This document shows, piece after piece, positions 1 through 9,080 of a DNA stretch of 64,000 nt. How positions within the stretch are numbered: the stretch's first letter is position 1; each line of letters starts with the position of its first letter. The stretch comes from an uncultured Butyrivibrio sp. Lineage in GTDB: Bacteria > Bacillota > Clostridia > Lachnospirales > Lachnospiraceae. The translations under genes were made by a program, and so were the position numbers. Location of the stretch: contig CAMENP010000008.1 in assembly GCA_945928575.1 (NCBI GenBank), forward strand, positions 1 through 64,000, in the 5' to 3' direction. The notes under the pieces are model-generated. The model was given only the letters and a program-made list of their open reading frames with translations, did not search any database and was not told the origin of the DNA.

Positions 1-107
1 TTCACAGGGCAGATCTTTTGATTATTTCGGGACATTTTCATTTTTGCTTGACACTGTTTATTTTTTATAGTTGGCCGGTCAGTAATCCCTAAATAATCAA
101 TTATGAT

Positions 108-2186
108 TTATTTATGGCGCATGTGTATATATTTGCGGTCCCAGGCAGGGTCGTAAGACATCATGCATCCATAGCACAAATCGTCGGCCATTTCAATGAT
201 AACATCGTACAATTCGAGATTGGTCTTCCATTTATCATCAATAGCATCAAAACCATTTATTGCGCCCAGAATGTTACCCGCGACAGCGCCGGTGGAATCG
301 CTGTCGCCGTCATGGTTGACCGCAGCCGTTACACCTTTGGCAAAATCATGCTCATACCGGAGCGCGCAATACAGAGCAATAGCCAGCGTCTCTTCCGCAA
401 CCCAGCCTTCGCCCAACTGCTCAATGTTGACGGTGTCGGGTTCACTATTTCCGGCCAGAATAACAGCTTTGTTTATTATATCGTATAGTTCGCCGACATG
501 TTCTTTATTCTTAAAAATACCGCATACCGTATCCCTCGCCTCGCAGATTATTTCGATCAGATTGCGGTTTGATTTTTTATCATATATTATCCGATTGATA
601 ATATGCACCAACACCGCCGACGACATATAACCAAGGGGATGGCCATGCGTGATTGCGGACAGATACGCCGTCTCCTTGTCCAGTTCGGTTATCGGAACGT
701 GCGAATAATACAACGCAAGCGGTGCCACACGCATTATGCCGCCACAGCCCTTACTGTCATTGCAGGGATTTTTAATGTAATCACCAAGCGGCTTCCTGTC
801 TTTGGCATCATACAAAGCCGATAGGCATGTATTGCCGGGCGCGCGCCTGCTGTACAATTCCGGGACATCCAGAAGCCATGAGATTGCGCCGCCATCGAAA
901 CGCCTTGGCATATTGCGGCCTGTTTCAAAATCACAGTCCTGCGTTATGAGCCAGTCCTGATATGAACGCGGCACATACATATGCGGCACACCCTTGATTC
1001 CGTTCACTCGCCAGCGTGTATCTCCGACAATGATTCCGTCCGCCGTAAATAACGCCATCTGGGTATCATCGGATATCAGTGCTTTGCCGGTTACGGCATC
1101 TGGAACATATCCGGTCAGACCGACCGGTCCGTATTTATCGTATATCATTCCGGCTGTCAAAAATTCGACCGGATATCCCAATGCGTCACCTATCGCACCG
1201 CCTAACAGAGAGCCCCTTATTTTATCAAGGTTTGCTCTTTTGGCTTCTCTTTTGACTTTCTTTATGATTTCAATCGGTACACTCCTTGCTCGATCTTCCT
1301 CACGATAAAAGTTACCGAAATTTCTTTGAAACTCATTATAATTATATTGATCTGCACTACCATCCAGCACAGCAAAGTCAATTCGCGAAAAATAAGCTTT
1401 GAGTTCTCCCCCCATGTAACGAAACTCTTTTAAAGCCTTATAAAATAAATCTGAAACAACCCCGGCATCATTACCAAACGCACCACACCCGAACGCGCCG
1501 AGTACCAAACCGTCATAGTGCCATTCTGCCGCACACATAAGCATAGTACATATACGTTTATAAAATATGTCACGATATTGTTGCTCTGACAGTCCCTCTT
1601 TACCTTCTCTGACCATAGGTGCTGCACACGTCATCACAGACACAACTAACGGTTCTTCCAGCAGGTCTCCATCCGATGCTTTAATTATCTCCACATGCGG
1701 TGTCAAAATAATTGCATCAGAACTAAGCCAGCTATCCAATGCCAGATTATATCGATAGTACTTACCAGCCGCATCACTTTCAAGTGATAAAAGCAAAGAA
1801 CTTCTTCTACATAAATCTTCTTCCTGTGCCGTTGCTCCGGCTCGTACACCACCACCCGGCTTGAACGGGTTGGCAAAATTCAGTACTAATATTTTGTTTA
1901 CCCTGCTGTCCCTGTACAACTCCTCGGCTGCGCTAAATGAATCAATATTACGACATGATACTAGCGTCCTCCGTCTGCTGCAATTTATAACCAGTGGGAA
2001 TTCTATGTTTTTTTTAATATCTTCCGGCAAATATACATGGCATTCTTTCATTTGCTTTCGTGAAAGTTTGATGCGGATTGTTTTGCCATCTTTCTCATAT
2101 TTTCTTTTCTTAAAAATATCTAATGTGTCTTCAAGTATATGAATATTTCTATCCGCACGATTAGCGAATTGGTTAGAAAAAAACAT
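108..2186 (-). CDS. PARG-type macrodomain fused to ADP-ribosylglycohydrolase (ARH/DraG)
   Basis: A protein of about 692 residues made of two different ADP-ribose-removing folds. The N-terminal part (about residues 1-300) resembles the TIGR02452/bacterial PARG macrodomain family and carries the signature GGG-X7-QEE (about residues 111-123). The C-terminal part (from about residue 324) is an ARH/DraG-type ADP-ribosylglycohydrolase: it begins RGSLLGGAIGDALGYPVEF and has the metal-binding motifs SDDT (about 372) and GDSDSTGA near the C-terminus. It should remove ADP-ribose from proteins, nucleic acids or small molecules in the cytoplasm. The start at 2186 is chosen because AGAGGT lies 7-8 nt before that ATG; an in-frame upstream ATG at 2222 has no such site. 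It stands alone, downstream of the LRR gene terminator. Both domain assignments are strong; the substrate is unknown. Confidence 0.88.
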   Translation of the reverse strand: MFFSNQFANRADRNIHILEDTLDIFKKRKYEKDGKTIRIKLSRKQMKECHVYLPEDIKKNIEFPLVINCSRRRTLVSCRNIDSFSAAEELYRDSRVNKILVLNFANPFKPGGGVRAGATAQEEDLCRRSSLLLSLESDAAGKYYRYNLALDSWLSSDAIILTPHVEIIKASDGDLLEEPLVVSVMTCAAPMVREGKEGLSEQQYRDIFYKRICTMLMCAAEWHYDGLVLGAFGCGAFGNDAGVVSDLFYKALKEFRYMGGELKAYFSRIDFAVLDGSADQYNYNEFQRNFGNFYREEDRARSVPIEIIKKVKREAKRANLDKIRGSLLGGAIGDALGYPVEFLTAGMIYDKYGPVGLTGYVPDAVTGKALISDDTQMALFTADGIIVGDTRWRVNGIKGVPHMYVPRSYQDWLITQDCDFETGRNMPRRFDGGAISWLLDVPELYSRRAPGNTCLSALYDAKDRKPLGDYIKNPCNDSKGCGGIMRVAPLALYYSHVPITELDKETAYLSAITHGHPLGYMSSAVLVHIINRIIYDKKSNRNLIEIICEARDTVCGIFKNKEHVGELYDIINKAVILAGNSEPDTVNIEQLGEGWVAEETLAIALYCALRYEHDFAKGVTAAVNHDGDSDSTGAVAGNILGAINGFDAIDDKWKTNLELYDVIIEMADDLCYGCMMSYDPAWDRKYIHMRHK

Positions 2187-2256
2187 AATGGTTACCTCTT
2201 TACAGTTAAGATAATAATTCACTATCGAATTTTTATACTACATTTCAATAAAACAT

Positions 2257-2293
2257 AAGGATTACAAACACAGTACTTATGTCTGTAATCCTT
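2257..2293 (-). terminator. Intrinsic terminator of the LRR-FN3 gene
   Basis: A 10-bp perfect stem (AAGGATTACA / TGTAATCCTT on the minus strand) lies just after the LRR-FN3 stop codon and is followed by a T-rich stretch. It separates that gene from the ADP-ribosylhydrolase gene. Confidence 0.8.
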
Positions 2294-2306
2294 AGTAGTA
2301 TTTATT

Positions 2307-4790
2307 TTATCTCTTTGCACTCTTGGTTGAATTAAAGCTGCTCATAGTACTTCCGTTGTATGCGCGTACTGTGTATGTATAGGTCACACCTTTGGATGCC
2401 TTGGTATCGGTGTAGCTTGTGGTTGAACCGCTCTTTATATTTGCGATTCTGCTCCAGCTTCCGTTAGCAGTCTTGCGATATACTACATAGCCTGTTGCTC
2501 CGGTTACTTTAGACCATTTGACATTAATACCGTTTGATGTCTTTGAAGCCGAGGTTACTGCCGGATTAGACAGGCGCTTAACTGTTTTATAATTATGCCA
2601 GTCACTCATGGTACTACCATTGCAGGCGCGAACAGTGTAACTGTAGTTTGTTCCTGACTTGGCGCTCTTATCTGTGTAGCTTGTGGTTGAACCACTCTTT
2701 ATTGTTGCAAGCCTGCTCCAACTTCCGTTTCCAGTCTTGCGATATACTATGTAACCTGTAGCGCCGGCAGTTTTGGCCCACTTAACCTGTACTCCGGCGG
2801 TGATGTTGGATGCAGCGGAGACTGTCGGGTCGGCAAGACGCTTGATCGTGATTCCGTTTTTAACAAAACCGCTGATAGTTTTTCCTAAATATGAACGTAC
2901 TGTGTATGTATATGTTGTTCCGGACTTAGCTGTCTTGTCCACATATGATGACGATTTGGTAGTAGCAATCCTTGTCCAGTTACCATTACCGGATTTACGA
3001 TATATATAGTATCCTGTATTTCCCTTAGAATAGTATGTTATTTTCACACCGTTGGTTGTATTCTCAATCCTATTAAGCGATGGTGTGGTTGGCGTGAGAT
3101 AAGCATATGATATTCCATAATTCTTAAGGTAATTTACTAATGATGAATAAGCATAAAGATGAACTTTCAGTCTGTAATCATTGCCAAAAGCATAATCACC
3201 TGCAACCGCTTTCGTTGAATTACATGTTACTTTGGTAAGATTATAGCAATTATAAAAAGCATATTCACCTATAGTTTGTACATTTGCTCCGATTATTACA
3301 TTCTTTACATTGGCATAGACTTCAGATTTTTCATCCTGTCTTGTAGCAAATAAATATGCCGGTATACATTTTACCGTATTTCCGAATGTCACTGTCATTC
3401 CATCCGTATTAGTTCCTGCGTTATAGAAAACTGATTCCTGGTAGTCAGAGTAATAACCAGAACTTCCGCTTGAACAATCATTTATTGACCCTGCATTTAT
3501 CGTTACATTTTTAAGATTAACACAATTTTTAAATACAATTCCCCCAAGAGTCTTGGTACTCTGTGGTATTGTCGCTGTTGTCAATGCTGTACATCCTGCA
3601 AAACTTCCATCTCCAAAAGTTTTTATTCCGTTGGCACATTTAAGAGTCTTTATTCCTGTACAATCTTTAAATGCGTACATACCTATTGTCCTCATAGATG
3701 ATGGTATGGATATTTCTGTCAGATCATAACAACTATAAAATGCATATTCGCCTATCTCCTGCACCGAATTCCCAAATATCACTTTACTGATATGACAATA
3801 CAATTCGCTTTCTTTTGTACGTTCCGTTGCAAACAAATATCCGGGGATATATTTTACCGTATTTCCGAATGTTACTGTCATTCCGTCCGTATTAGTTCCT
3901 GCGTTATAGAAAACTGATTCCTGGTAGTCAGAGTAATAACCAGAACTTCCACTTGAACAATCATTTATTGACTCTGCGTTTATCGTTACATTTTTAAGAT
4001 TTACACAATTCTTAAATACACAATCCTCCAATGTCTTGGTACTCTGCGGTATTGTAACTGTTGCCAATGCTGTACATCCTGCAAAACTTTCATCTCCAAA
4101 GGTTTCTATTCCGTTGGCACATTTAAGCGTTTTTATGGATGTACAGTTTGCAAATGCATAATCATTTATAGTTTCCATAGATGATGGTATGGATATTTCT
4201 GTCAGATCATAACAACTATAAAATGCATATTCGCCTATCTCCTGCACCGAATTCCCAAATATCACTTTACTGATATGACAATACAATTCGCTTTCTTTTG
4301 TACGTTCCGTTGCAAACAAATATCCGGGGATATATTTTACCGTATTTCCGAATGTTACTGTCATTCCGTCCGTATTAGTTCCTGCGTTATAGAAAACTGA
4401 TTCCTGGTAGTCAGAGTAATAACCAGAACTTCCACTTGAACAATCATTTATTGACTCTGCGTTTATCGTTACATTTTTAAGATTCACACAATTCTTAAAT
4501 GCACAGTCTCCTATTCCTGTTATTTTCTTAGGTATTGTGACTGATGTAAGTCTTGTATTCCCTTCAAACACCGAATCACCAATATACTTGACTGTATATC
4601 CACCAAGCGTCTCCGGAATGCTTACATTTGATGCACTGCCATAATAGGCGGTAATTTCAGCCTGAAGATTTCCGTCTACAGTGTATTCCCAATCACCCTG
4701 GGTCGCTGCTTTTGTGGTTTTCATTCCTATCGTCACTGCCGATATTACCACTGCTATCGCCAGCAACATTCTAATGAGTTGTTTTTTCAT
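2307..4790 (-). CDS. Secreted BspA-type leucine-rich repeat protein with three FN3 domains
   Basis: An 827-residue exported protein. Residues 1-28 form a Sec signal peptide (KK, hydrophobic stretch, cleavage near TKA-AT). Residues about 60-550 are BspA/LRR_5-type repeats, including three 161-residue copies that start at about residues 98, 259 and 420, the third incomplete. The last ~255 residues hold three fibronectin type III-like domains with repeated GY-YRK-GNGSW motifs. There is no LPXTG signal or C-terminal membrane anchor, so it is probably secreted or held non-covalently. Such proteins usually serve in adhesion or protein binding. It is preceded by a paired LytTR-like site with the same spacing as the T7SS and SPFH operon promoters, so it is likely co-regulated with them. 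The start has AAAGGAG upstream. Confidence 0.87.
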   Translation of the reverse strand: MKKQLIRMLLAIAVVISAVTIGMKTTKAATQGDWEYTVDGNLQAEITAYYGSASNVSIPETLGGYTVKYIGDSVFEGNTRLTSVTIPKKITGIGDCAFKNCVNLKNVTINAESINDCSSGSSGYYSDYQESVFYNAGTNTDGMTVTFGNTVKYIPGYLFATERTKESELYCHISKVIFGNSVQEIGEYAFYSCYDLTEISIPSSMETINDYAFANCTSIKTLKCANGIETFGDESFAGCTALATVTIPQSTKTLEDCVFKNCVNLKNVTINAESINDCSSGSSGYYSDYQESVFYNAGTNTDGMTVTFGNTVKYIPGYLFATERTKESELYCHISKVIFGNSVQEIGEYAFYSCYDLTEISIPSSMRTIGMYAFKDCTGIKTLKCANGIKTFGDGSFAGCTALTTATIPQSTKTLGGIVFKNCVNLKNVTINAGSINDCSSGSSGYYSDYQESVFYNAGTNTDGMTVTFGNTVKCIPAYLFATRQDEKSEVYANVKNVIIGANVQTIGEYAFYNCYNLTKVTCNSTKAVAGDYAFGNDYRLKVHLYAYSSLVNYLKNYGISYAYLTPTTPSLNRIENTTNGVKITYYSKGNTGYYIYRKSGNGNWTRIATTKSSSYVDKTAKSGTTYTYTVRSYLGKTISGFVKNGITIKRLADPTVSAASNITAGVQVKWAKTAGATGYIVYRKTGNGSWSRLATIKSGSTTSYTDKSAKSGTNYSYTVRACNGSTMSDWHNYKTVKRLSNPAVTSASKTSNGINVKWSKVTGATGYVVYRKTANGSWSRIANIKSGSTTSYTDTKASKGVTYTYTVRAYNGSTMSSFNSTKSAKR
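3210..4499 (-). repeat. Tandem 483-bp coding repeat (2.7 copies)
   Basis: Within the LRR gene a 483-bp (161-codon) unit is repeated: copy 1 at 4499-4017, copy 2 at 4016-3534 and a partial copy 3 at 3533 to about 3210. Copies 1 and 2 share long near-identical stretches at nucleotide level, for example around 4185-4485 and 3702-4002, which points to recent duplication. Confidence 0.9.
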
Positions 4791-4821
4791 AGAACCTCAC
4801 TCCTTTTATTTTGATAGCGTA

Positions 4822-4891
4822 ATGTTAGCAGATTCTGCGATAAGATTGGGGCAAATGTAACTTTTGGTATGATTTTGTGTAACTTTTGGTA
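4822..4891 (-). promoter_or_regulatory. LytTR-type promoter of the LRR-FN3 gene
   Basis: Two direct repeats read TGTAACTTTTGGTA on the plus strand (4856-4869 and 4878-4891, 22 bp apart). On the minus strand, 25 nt after the proximal repeat, comes an extended -10 element TGCTAACAT (4822-4830). No good -35 box is present, which fits activator dependence. The same arrangement occurs at two other promoters in the window. Confidence 0.75.
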
Positions 4892-4907
4892 ATTCAGATA
4901 TTGACTA

Positions 4908-5645
4908 TCAACGTTTTGGAGATTCCCGGATAATCAGATCAGCAATTGTTTTCATTCCGGCGACGGTTGGGTGCGAGCCATCAATACTATCATATGGTAC
5001 ACTGTGCTTGTATGTATCCATATAGCATATATTTACATGATTCTTATGATTTAATTTAACGCATTTTTTGATAATGTTATTATATTCTTTCATATGTATG
5101 CCACCGTAATAATACGGGAAAACAAAATCATCCTTGCTCTGCATGCATGTCGGCATAAGGCTGCAACACCAGATCTCTGCACTTGGATAATTTATATGGA
5201 TTGCCGCCAGCATTTTCTGATAAGCTTCTGCAAAACCTTGTACTCCCGGTTCTGACTTAAGCGGTGTTCCAAATCCCCAGTCATTCGTACCAATATAAAT
5301 GATTATTATATCCGGATTCGTCCGGATACCTGACTGACTTGTTGAATGAAGTCCGGCTGTCCGTTCTTCACTGCACGCTGACGGAAAAATCTCCTTACTG
5401 CCCGGAATTGCCGCTACACGGCTTCCGGACCATGAGTTATTAACAAGCAGCTTCCCGCTGAAATGTTTTATCACCATTCCCCACCATGTATCTTCCCATG
5501 AAAGTACACCTGCCTGCTTCTGTTTAACTTTGTCGTAAAATACATTATATCCATGTGGGTTATACCCTTCTAACGTACTTATTGAGTCTCCCAATATGGA
5601 AAAATTTTTATTGTTGTGATTTCGTGGTCGTTTTATGATTTTCAT
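4908..5645 (-). CDS. SGNH/GDSL-family hydrolase
   Basis: A predicted esterase or lipase-like hydrolase of about 245 residues. Block I is ILGDSIS (catalytic Ser near residue 18), followed by the GTND block III and the C-terminal DGSHP block with the catalytic Asp-His pair. The start is taken at 5645, where ATG overlaps the stop of the upstream WG-like gene as ATGA, so the two are translationally coupled. No signal peptide or membrane segment is visible, so it is probably cytoplasmic unless exported another way. SGNH enzymes often deacetylate or deacylate sugars; the substrate here is unknown. A truncated copy of its 5' end lies at 7582-7725. Confidence 0.85.
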   Translation of the reverse strand: MKIIKRPRNHNNKNFSILGDSISTLEGYNPHGYNVFYDKVKQKQAGVLSWEDTWWGMVIKHFSGKLLVNNSWSGSRVAAIPGSKEIFPSACSEERTAGLHSTSQSGIRTNPDIIIIYIGTNDWGFGTPLKSEPGVQGFAEAYQKMLAAIHINYPSAEIWCCSLMPTCMQSKDDFVFPYYYGGIHMKEYNNIIKKCVKLNHKNHVNICYMDTYKHSVPYDSIDGSHPTVAGMKTIADLIIRESPKR

Positions 5646-6997
5646 TTTACTTTTATAACCCCCCAAAGGCCGTTATATTTAACCCATGCTTTTCCATCAT
5701 AACAGTTTCTGGTCTCTTCAAATATAAACGGTACAACCGTCTCGCCTTTTGAATTTATAAAACCGGCTTTTCCATTTTTCTTAACGGCCGCCATACCATC
5801 ACGGAATTGATAGGCCTCCTCATATTCGCCCGGAACAATGGATTTGGCATTAGCATCAATGTAGGTATATTTCTTTCCGTTACGGACAATAGCATACCAC
5901 TTTCCGTCATATTTATCTGCACGAAAAACTTCATCAACATATGCAATAAATCTACCGGTTGTCCTCTCAATCAAGGCTACCTTATCATCTTTATATATGA
6001 TTCTCGATTGGTCAGCAACTCCATCGTAAGCTCCGGTATATTTTCCATCATAATATACTGTTCTTACTCCCACCAAATCATCCTTACAATAAGTAAACGG
6101 CAAATCTTGTACATATATATTTGAAAGATCGAAATACAGGAACTTGCCATCATATGTATTATAATAACTTATGCCATCAGACCCATATCCACAATACATA
6201 ATTCCGGCATTATTACCCTTGTCATCTATTCGTATGTAACCATTTTGATCTTGAGGATTCTTCATATAAATACTAAGTGGATCAAAATATTGATCAATCT
6301 GAATATCGGATGACGTAGGTAAAAATATATTTCCAGCATAATCAGCCAAACCCATATATAAATCTGAATTATTTCCATTCATATGGTCTGCCGGAAATAC
6401 TCTATTCCACCAATCCCCACCCTTATTTTTATATTCCTCTTTTATAATATCGTTCCCGGCCACAATATCAGCGGCTTTGACACTCGGCCGGCATACCCAT
6501 TCCACAAGCTGGTCCGGTGTCGTAGGTGCCTCGGTCGGTGCTTCTGTCGGTGGATCCGTCGGTTTTTCAGTTGGTTTCTCGGTTGCTTTTTCAGTTGTTG
6601 GTTCTTCTGTCTTCTGCTCTGTTGTGACAGGTTCCGTGGCTTCATTCGTCTCTTCTACCGATTCCGTTGTTTCATCTGCATATGCTTCCTTACTCACAGG
6701 TTTATCCGAATCAGACGATTTAATTATGTTGCACACAATCAATGTCGCTGCAGCAATCACGGCTGCTGTTATGCATCCTAATGACACCCTTATAATATTT
6801 TTTAGTTTATATGTATCGTCATGCAGAAATTTCAAATCATTCCCACAGATGCAGCATGTATCTGCATCATGTCGCTGCACTGTACCGCAATGCGGACATA
6901 CAATCCGGGTTTTATGAAAAATATTTTTAAATGCATTCTTGAACATTTCTTTAGTCATGGCTGTATCCTCCTTTTTGATGTTTCATATTACATATAC
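5539..6997 (-). repeat. Long direct repeat, copy A
   Basis: This segment and 7619-9080 share a common order: leader with GGAGGATACA, zinc-ribbon/WG gene, then the first ~105 bp of an SGNH hydrolase gene. Ends of the unit are nearly identical while the middle of the gene has diverged. Confidence 0.85.
5642..6958 (-). CDS. Zinc-ribbon, single-pass membrane protein with C-terminal WG-like repeats (copy A)
   Basis: A 438-residue protein. Residues about 18-42 form a zinc ribbon (CPHC and CCIC), residues about 52-78 a hydrophobic membrane segment, and residues about 90-150 a Thr/Pro/Glu-rich linker of TEKPTEKPT type. The C-terminal domain ends with WG-type repeats (GKAGFINSKGETVVPF, then GLWGVIKVK). 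The ribbon side is probably cytoplasmic and the linker and repeats extracellular. It is paralogous to 7722-9041: the first ~170 and last ~90 residues are almost identical, but the central ~170 residues are clearly different. Function unknown; WG repeats usually mediate protein binding. It is coupled to the SGNH hydrolase by an ATGA overlap. Confidence 0.75.
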   Translation of the reverse strand: MTKEMFKNAFKNIFHKTRIVCPHCGTVQRHDADTCCICGNDLKFLHDDTYKLKNIIRVSLGCITAAVIAAATLIVCNIIKSSDSDKPVSKEAYADETTESVEETNEATEPVTTEQKTEEPTTEKATEKPTEKPTDPPTEAPTEAPTTPDQLVEWVCRPSVKAADIVAGNDIIKEEYKNKGGDWWNRVFPADHMNGNNSDLYMGLADYAGNIFLPTSSDIQIDQYFDPLSIYMKNPQDQNGYIRIDDKGNNAGIMYCGYGSDGISYYNTYDGKFLYFDLSNIYVQDLPFTYCKDDLVGVRTVYYDGKYTGAYDGVADQSRIIYKDDKVALIERTTGRFIAYVDEVFRADKYDGKWYAIVRNGKKYTYIDANAKSIVPGEYEEAYQFRDGMAAVKKNGKAGFINSKGETVVPFIFEETRNCYDGKAWVKYNGLWGVIKVK

Positions 6998-6998
6998 A

Positions 6999-7595
6999 CT
7001 ACATATTAATAAATGAGTATGTCAAAACGAATGCCGCAAATACTATAAAAATTACTGAGAGGACAATAAACGGAATACTTGTTTTTTTCTTTGGTTTATC
7101 ATATTTTTCATGAAAAGAAACTTCTTCACTCAGTAATTCCTGACTGATTTCTACTCCCGGATATCCTAAAACGCCTGGATTCAGAACAAGATTAACATCC
7201 GGCATATTAGTGATTATTGGAATAAAATCTTCCGGATAAAGCCTTACCATAGAACCTGCACTACCTGCATAGGCACTATTAGTATACATTGGCATAACAA
7301 TCTGTTCTCTGTTTACATCGTAATATTTTTTTAATCCTACTTTGCATGGTTCTTTCAATGATATCTCGTCTCCGGGTTGACAATCCAGAATATCTTTATT
7401 GAATACGGGATTTGAATTCAATTCAATGAGAAAAAACATAGGTGTAAAATGTAATGCGTGAACGATTAAATCTTCAGTCGTTTCAAGAAATTTTTTCGTT
7501 TTCTTTGTCTGTTTTCTATCACGTACCAACATATATTTGATTATTAATTTTTCCATTATATTGACAAACTGCTTATTGTTTTCATCTTCTGTCAT
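6999..7595 (-). CDS. SseB N-terminal-like protein with C-terminal membrane anchor
   Basis: About 198 residues. The central region (TNSAYAGSAGS, then a stretch ending in NLVLNPG) resembles the SseB N-terminal domain family. The C-terminus has a single hydrophobic helix (IPFIVLSVIFIVFAAFVL) and so looks tail-anchored. The start at 7595 is preferred because AGAGGAT lies 6-7 nt before it; the earlier in-frame ATG at 7634 is inside a sequence derived from another gene. The gene sits between the two copies of the WG-like gene and just after a broken SGNH fragment, so it appears to have been brought in by recombination. Function unknown. The family assignment rests on pattern recognition only. Confidence 0.55.
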   Translation of the reverse strand: MTEDENNKQFVNIMEKLIIKYMLVRDRKQTKKTKKFLETTEDLIVHALHFTPMFFLIELNSNPVFNKDILDCQPGDEISLKEPCKVGLKKYYDVNREQIVMPMYTNSAYAGSAGSMVRLYPEDFIPIITNMPDVNLVLNPGVLGYPGVEISQELLSEEVSFHEKYDKPKKKTSIPFIVLSVIFIVFAAFVLTYSFINM

Positions 7596-7725
7596 ACTTT
7601 TTATCCTCTTTCTTGCGCAATACATTATATCCATGTGGGTTATACCCTTCTAACGTACTTATTGAGTCACCTAATATGGAAAAATTCTTATCGTTATAAT
7701 TTTGTGGTCGTCTTAGGATTTTCAT
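7582..7725 (-). pseudogene. Truncated 5' fragment of the SGNH hydrolase gene
   Basis: The 47-codon reading frame starts with ATGA overlapping the WG-like gene stop, exactly as the intact SGNH gene does at 5645. Its first ~36 codons match that gene (including ILGDSIS). Homology then stops at 7619 and the frame runs into AATGTATTGCGCAAGA, a sequence resembling the end of the radical SAM gene at 11130, before reaching a TGA at 7582. It overlaps the start of the SseB-like gene. Confidence 0.8.
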
Positions 7726-9080
7726 TTTACTTTTATAACTCCCCATAGACCGTTATACTTAACCCATGCCTTTCCATCATAACAGTTTCTGGTCTCTTCA
7801 AATATAAATGGTACAACCGTCTCGCCTTTTGAATTTATAAAACCGGCTTTTCCATTTTTCTTAACGGCCGCCATACCATCACGGAATTGATAGGCTTCCT
7901 CATATTCGCCCGGAACAATTGATTTGGCATTAGCATCAATATAGGTATATTTCTTTCCATTGCGGACGATATAGTAATTTTTACCATCGAGTGTGTCATA
8001 TCTAAACACATCATCCACCGTTGCCACAGCCTTACCACTTCCGCAATTCAACATAGTATATGTATCCAAACCCTTTTCCTTTTCCGGTGACACCATAATG
8101 GATCCATAATCATTTTTTTCATATTTTCCATCATAATAAACATTGTAGTACCAAACAGCCTGTCCGGCATCTCCACCGGCCTCAAATTCATGTTCCTCTG
8201 CATTCATCATGAATTCGCCTATCAGCTTTCCATTATACGTATTATATACAACACCTCCCCCTTCATCTCCCAATCCTCCGGTAAAATCTCCTGTCGGATT
8301 TCCATTAACATCATATATAGCTCCCCACTGTTCTGATTTTTCTGAGAAAACCGCGCCATGATCTTCACTTACTTTTAGTTCGTATGATGGTGACAGTAAC
8401 ACATTACCGTTATAATCTGCTATTCCAAAATCTGTTTCGTAATACCCTCCATTACCATTATACTCAAGTTTATCCGTTGGGAATACACGGCTCCACCAGT
8501 CTCCTTTACCAGTTTCCCTCATCCATGAATTCTCTTTTATAATATCATTACCTGCCACAATATCAGCGGTTTTAACACTCGGCCGGCACACCCATTCGAC
8601 CAGCTGATCCGGAGTAGTAGGTGCCTCGGTCGGTGCTTCCGTCGGTTTTTCAGTTGGTTTCTCGGTTGCTTTTTCAGTTGTTGTCTCTTCTGTCTTCTGC
8701 TCTGTTGTGACAGGTTCCGTGACTTCATTCGTCTCTTCTACCGATTCCGGTGTTTCATCTGCATATGCTTCCTTACTCACATGTTTATCCGAATCAGACG
8801 ATTTAATTATGTTGCACACAATCAATGTTGCTGCAGCAATCACGGCTGCTGTTATACATCCTAATGACACCCTTATAATATTTTTTAGTTTATATGTATC
8901 GTCATGCAGAAATTTCAAATCATTCCCACAGATGCAGCATGTATCTGCATCATGTCGCTGCACTGTACCGCAATGCGGACATACAATCCGGGTTTTATGA
9001 AAAATATTTTTAAATGCATTCTTGAACATTTCTTTAGTCATGGTTGTATCCTCCTTTTTGATGTTTCATATTACATATAT
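7619..9080 (-). repeat. Long direct repeat, copy B
   Basis: Second copy of the unit described at 5539-6997. The right edge lies at the shared TATATGTAATATGAAACATC sequence upstream of the WG gene; the left edge is at about 7619 inside the SGNH fragment. Confidence 0.85.
7722..9041 (-). CDS. Zinc-ribbon, single-pass membrane protein with C-terminal WG-like repeats (copy B)
   Basis: A 439-residue paralogue of 5642-6958 with the same order: zinc ribbon (CPHC...CCIC), membrane helix, TEKPTE linker, variable centre and WG-type C-terminus. The last ~90 residues match copy A essentially exactly, while residues about 175-345 differ strongly (copy B is Gly/Glu-rich there, e.g. GGLGDEGGGVVYNTYNGK). 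The TATCCTCC complement gives a good ribosome site (GGAGGATACAACC-ATG). It lies directly downstream of the 9071-11110 gene and was probably the original copy, because that is the only copy preceded by an intact upstream gene end. Function unknown. Confidence 0.75.
   Translation of the reverse strand: MTKEMFKNAFKNIFHKTRIVCPHCGTVQRHDADTCCICGNDLKFLHDDTYKLKNIIRVSLGCITAAVIAAATLIVCNIIKSSDSDKHVSKEAYADETPESVEETNEVTEPVTTEQKTEETTTEKATEKPTEKPTEAPTEAPTTPDQLVEWVCRPSVKTADIVAGNDIIKENSWMRETGKGDWWSRVFPTDKLEYNGNGGYYETDFGIADYNGNVLLSPSYELKVSEDHGAVFSEKSEQWGAIYDVNGNPTGDFTGGLGDEGGGVVYNTYNGKLIGEFMMNAEEHEFEAGGDAGQAVWYYNVYYDGKYEKNDYGSIMVSPEKEKGLDTYTMLNCGSGKAVATVDDVFRYDTLDGKNYYIVRNGKKYTYIDANAKSIVPGEYEEAYQFRDGMAAVKKNGKAGFINSKGETVVPFIFEETRNCYDGKAWVKYNGLWGVIKVK

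Noticed and set aside
48..76. TTGACA with a nearby TATAGT as a plus-strand promoter
   Set aside because: Spacing of only 12 nt and no plus-strand gene follows.
6540..6610. Repetitive TEKPTE-coding sequence considered as a CRISPR-like or noncoding repeat
   Set aside because: In-frame coding repeat in a low-complexity linker, present in both paralogues.
7593..7634. Upstream ATG at 7634 as start of the SseB-like protein
   Set aside because: The extra residues (MYCARKR) derive from a radical SAM gene tail; the ATG at 7595 has the proper ribosome site.
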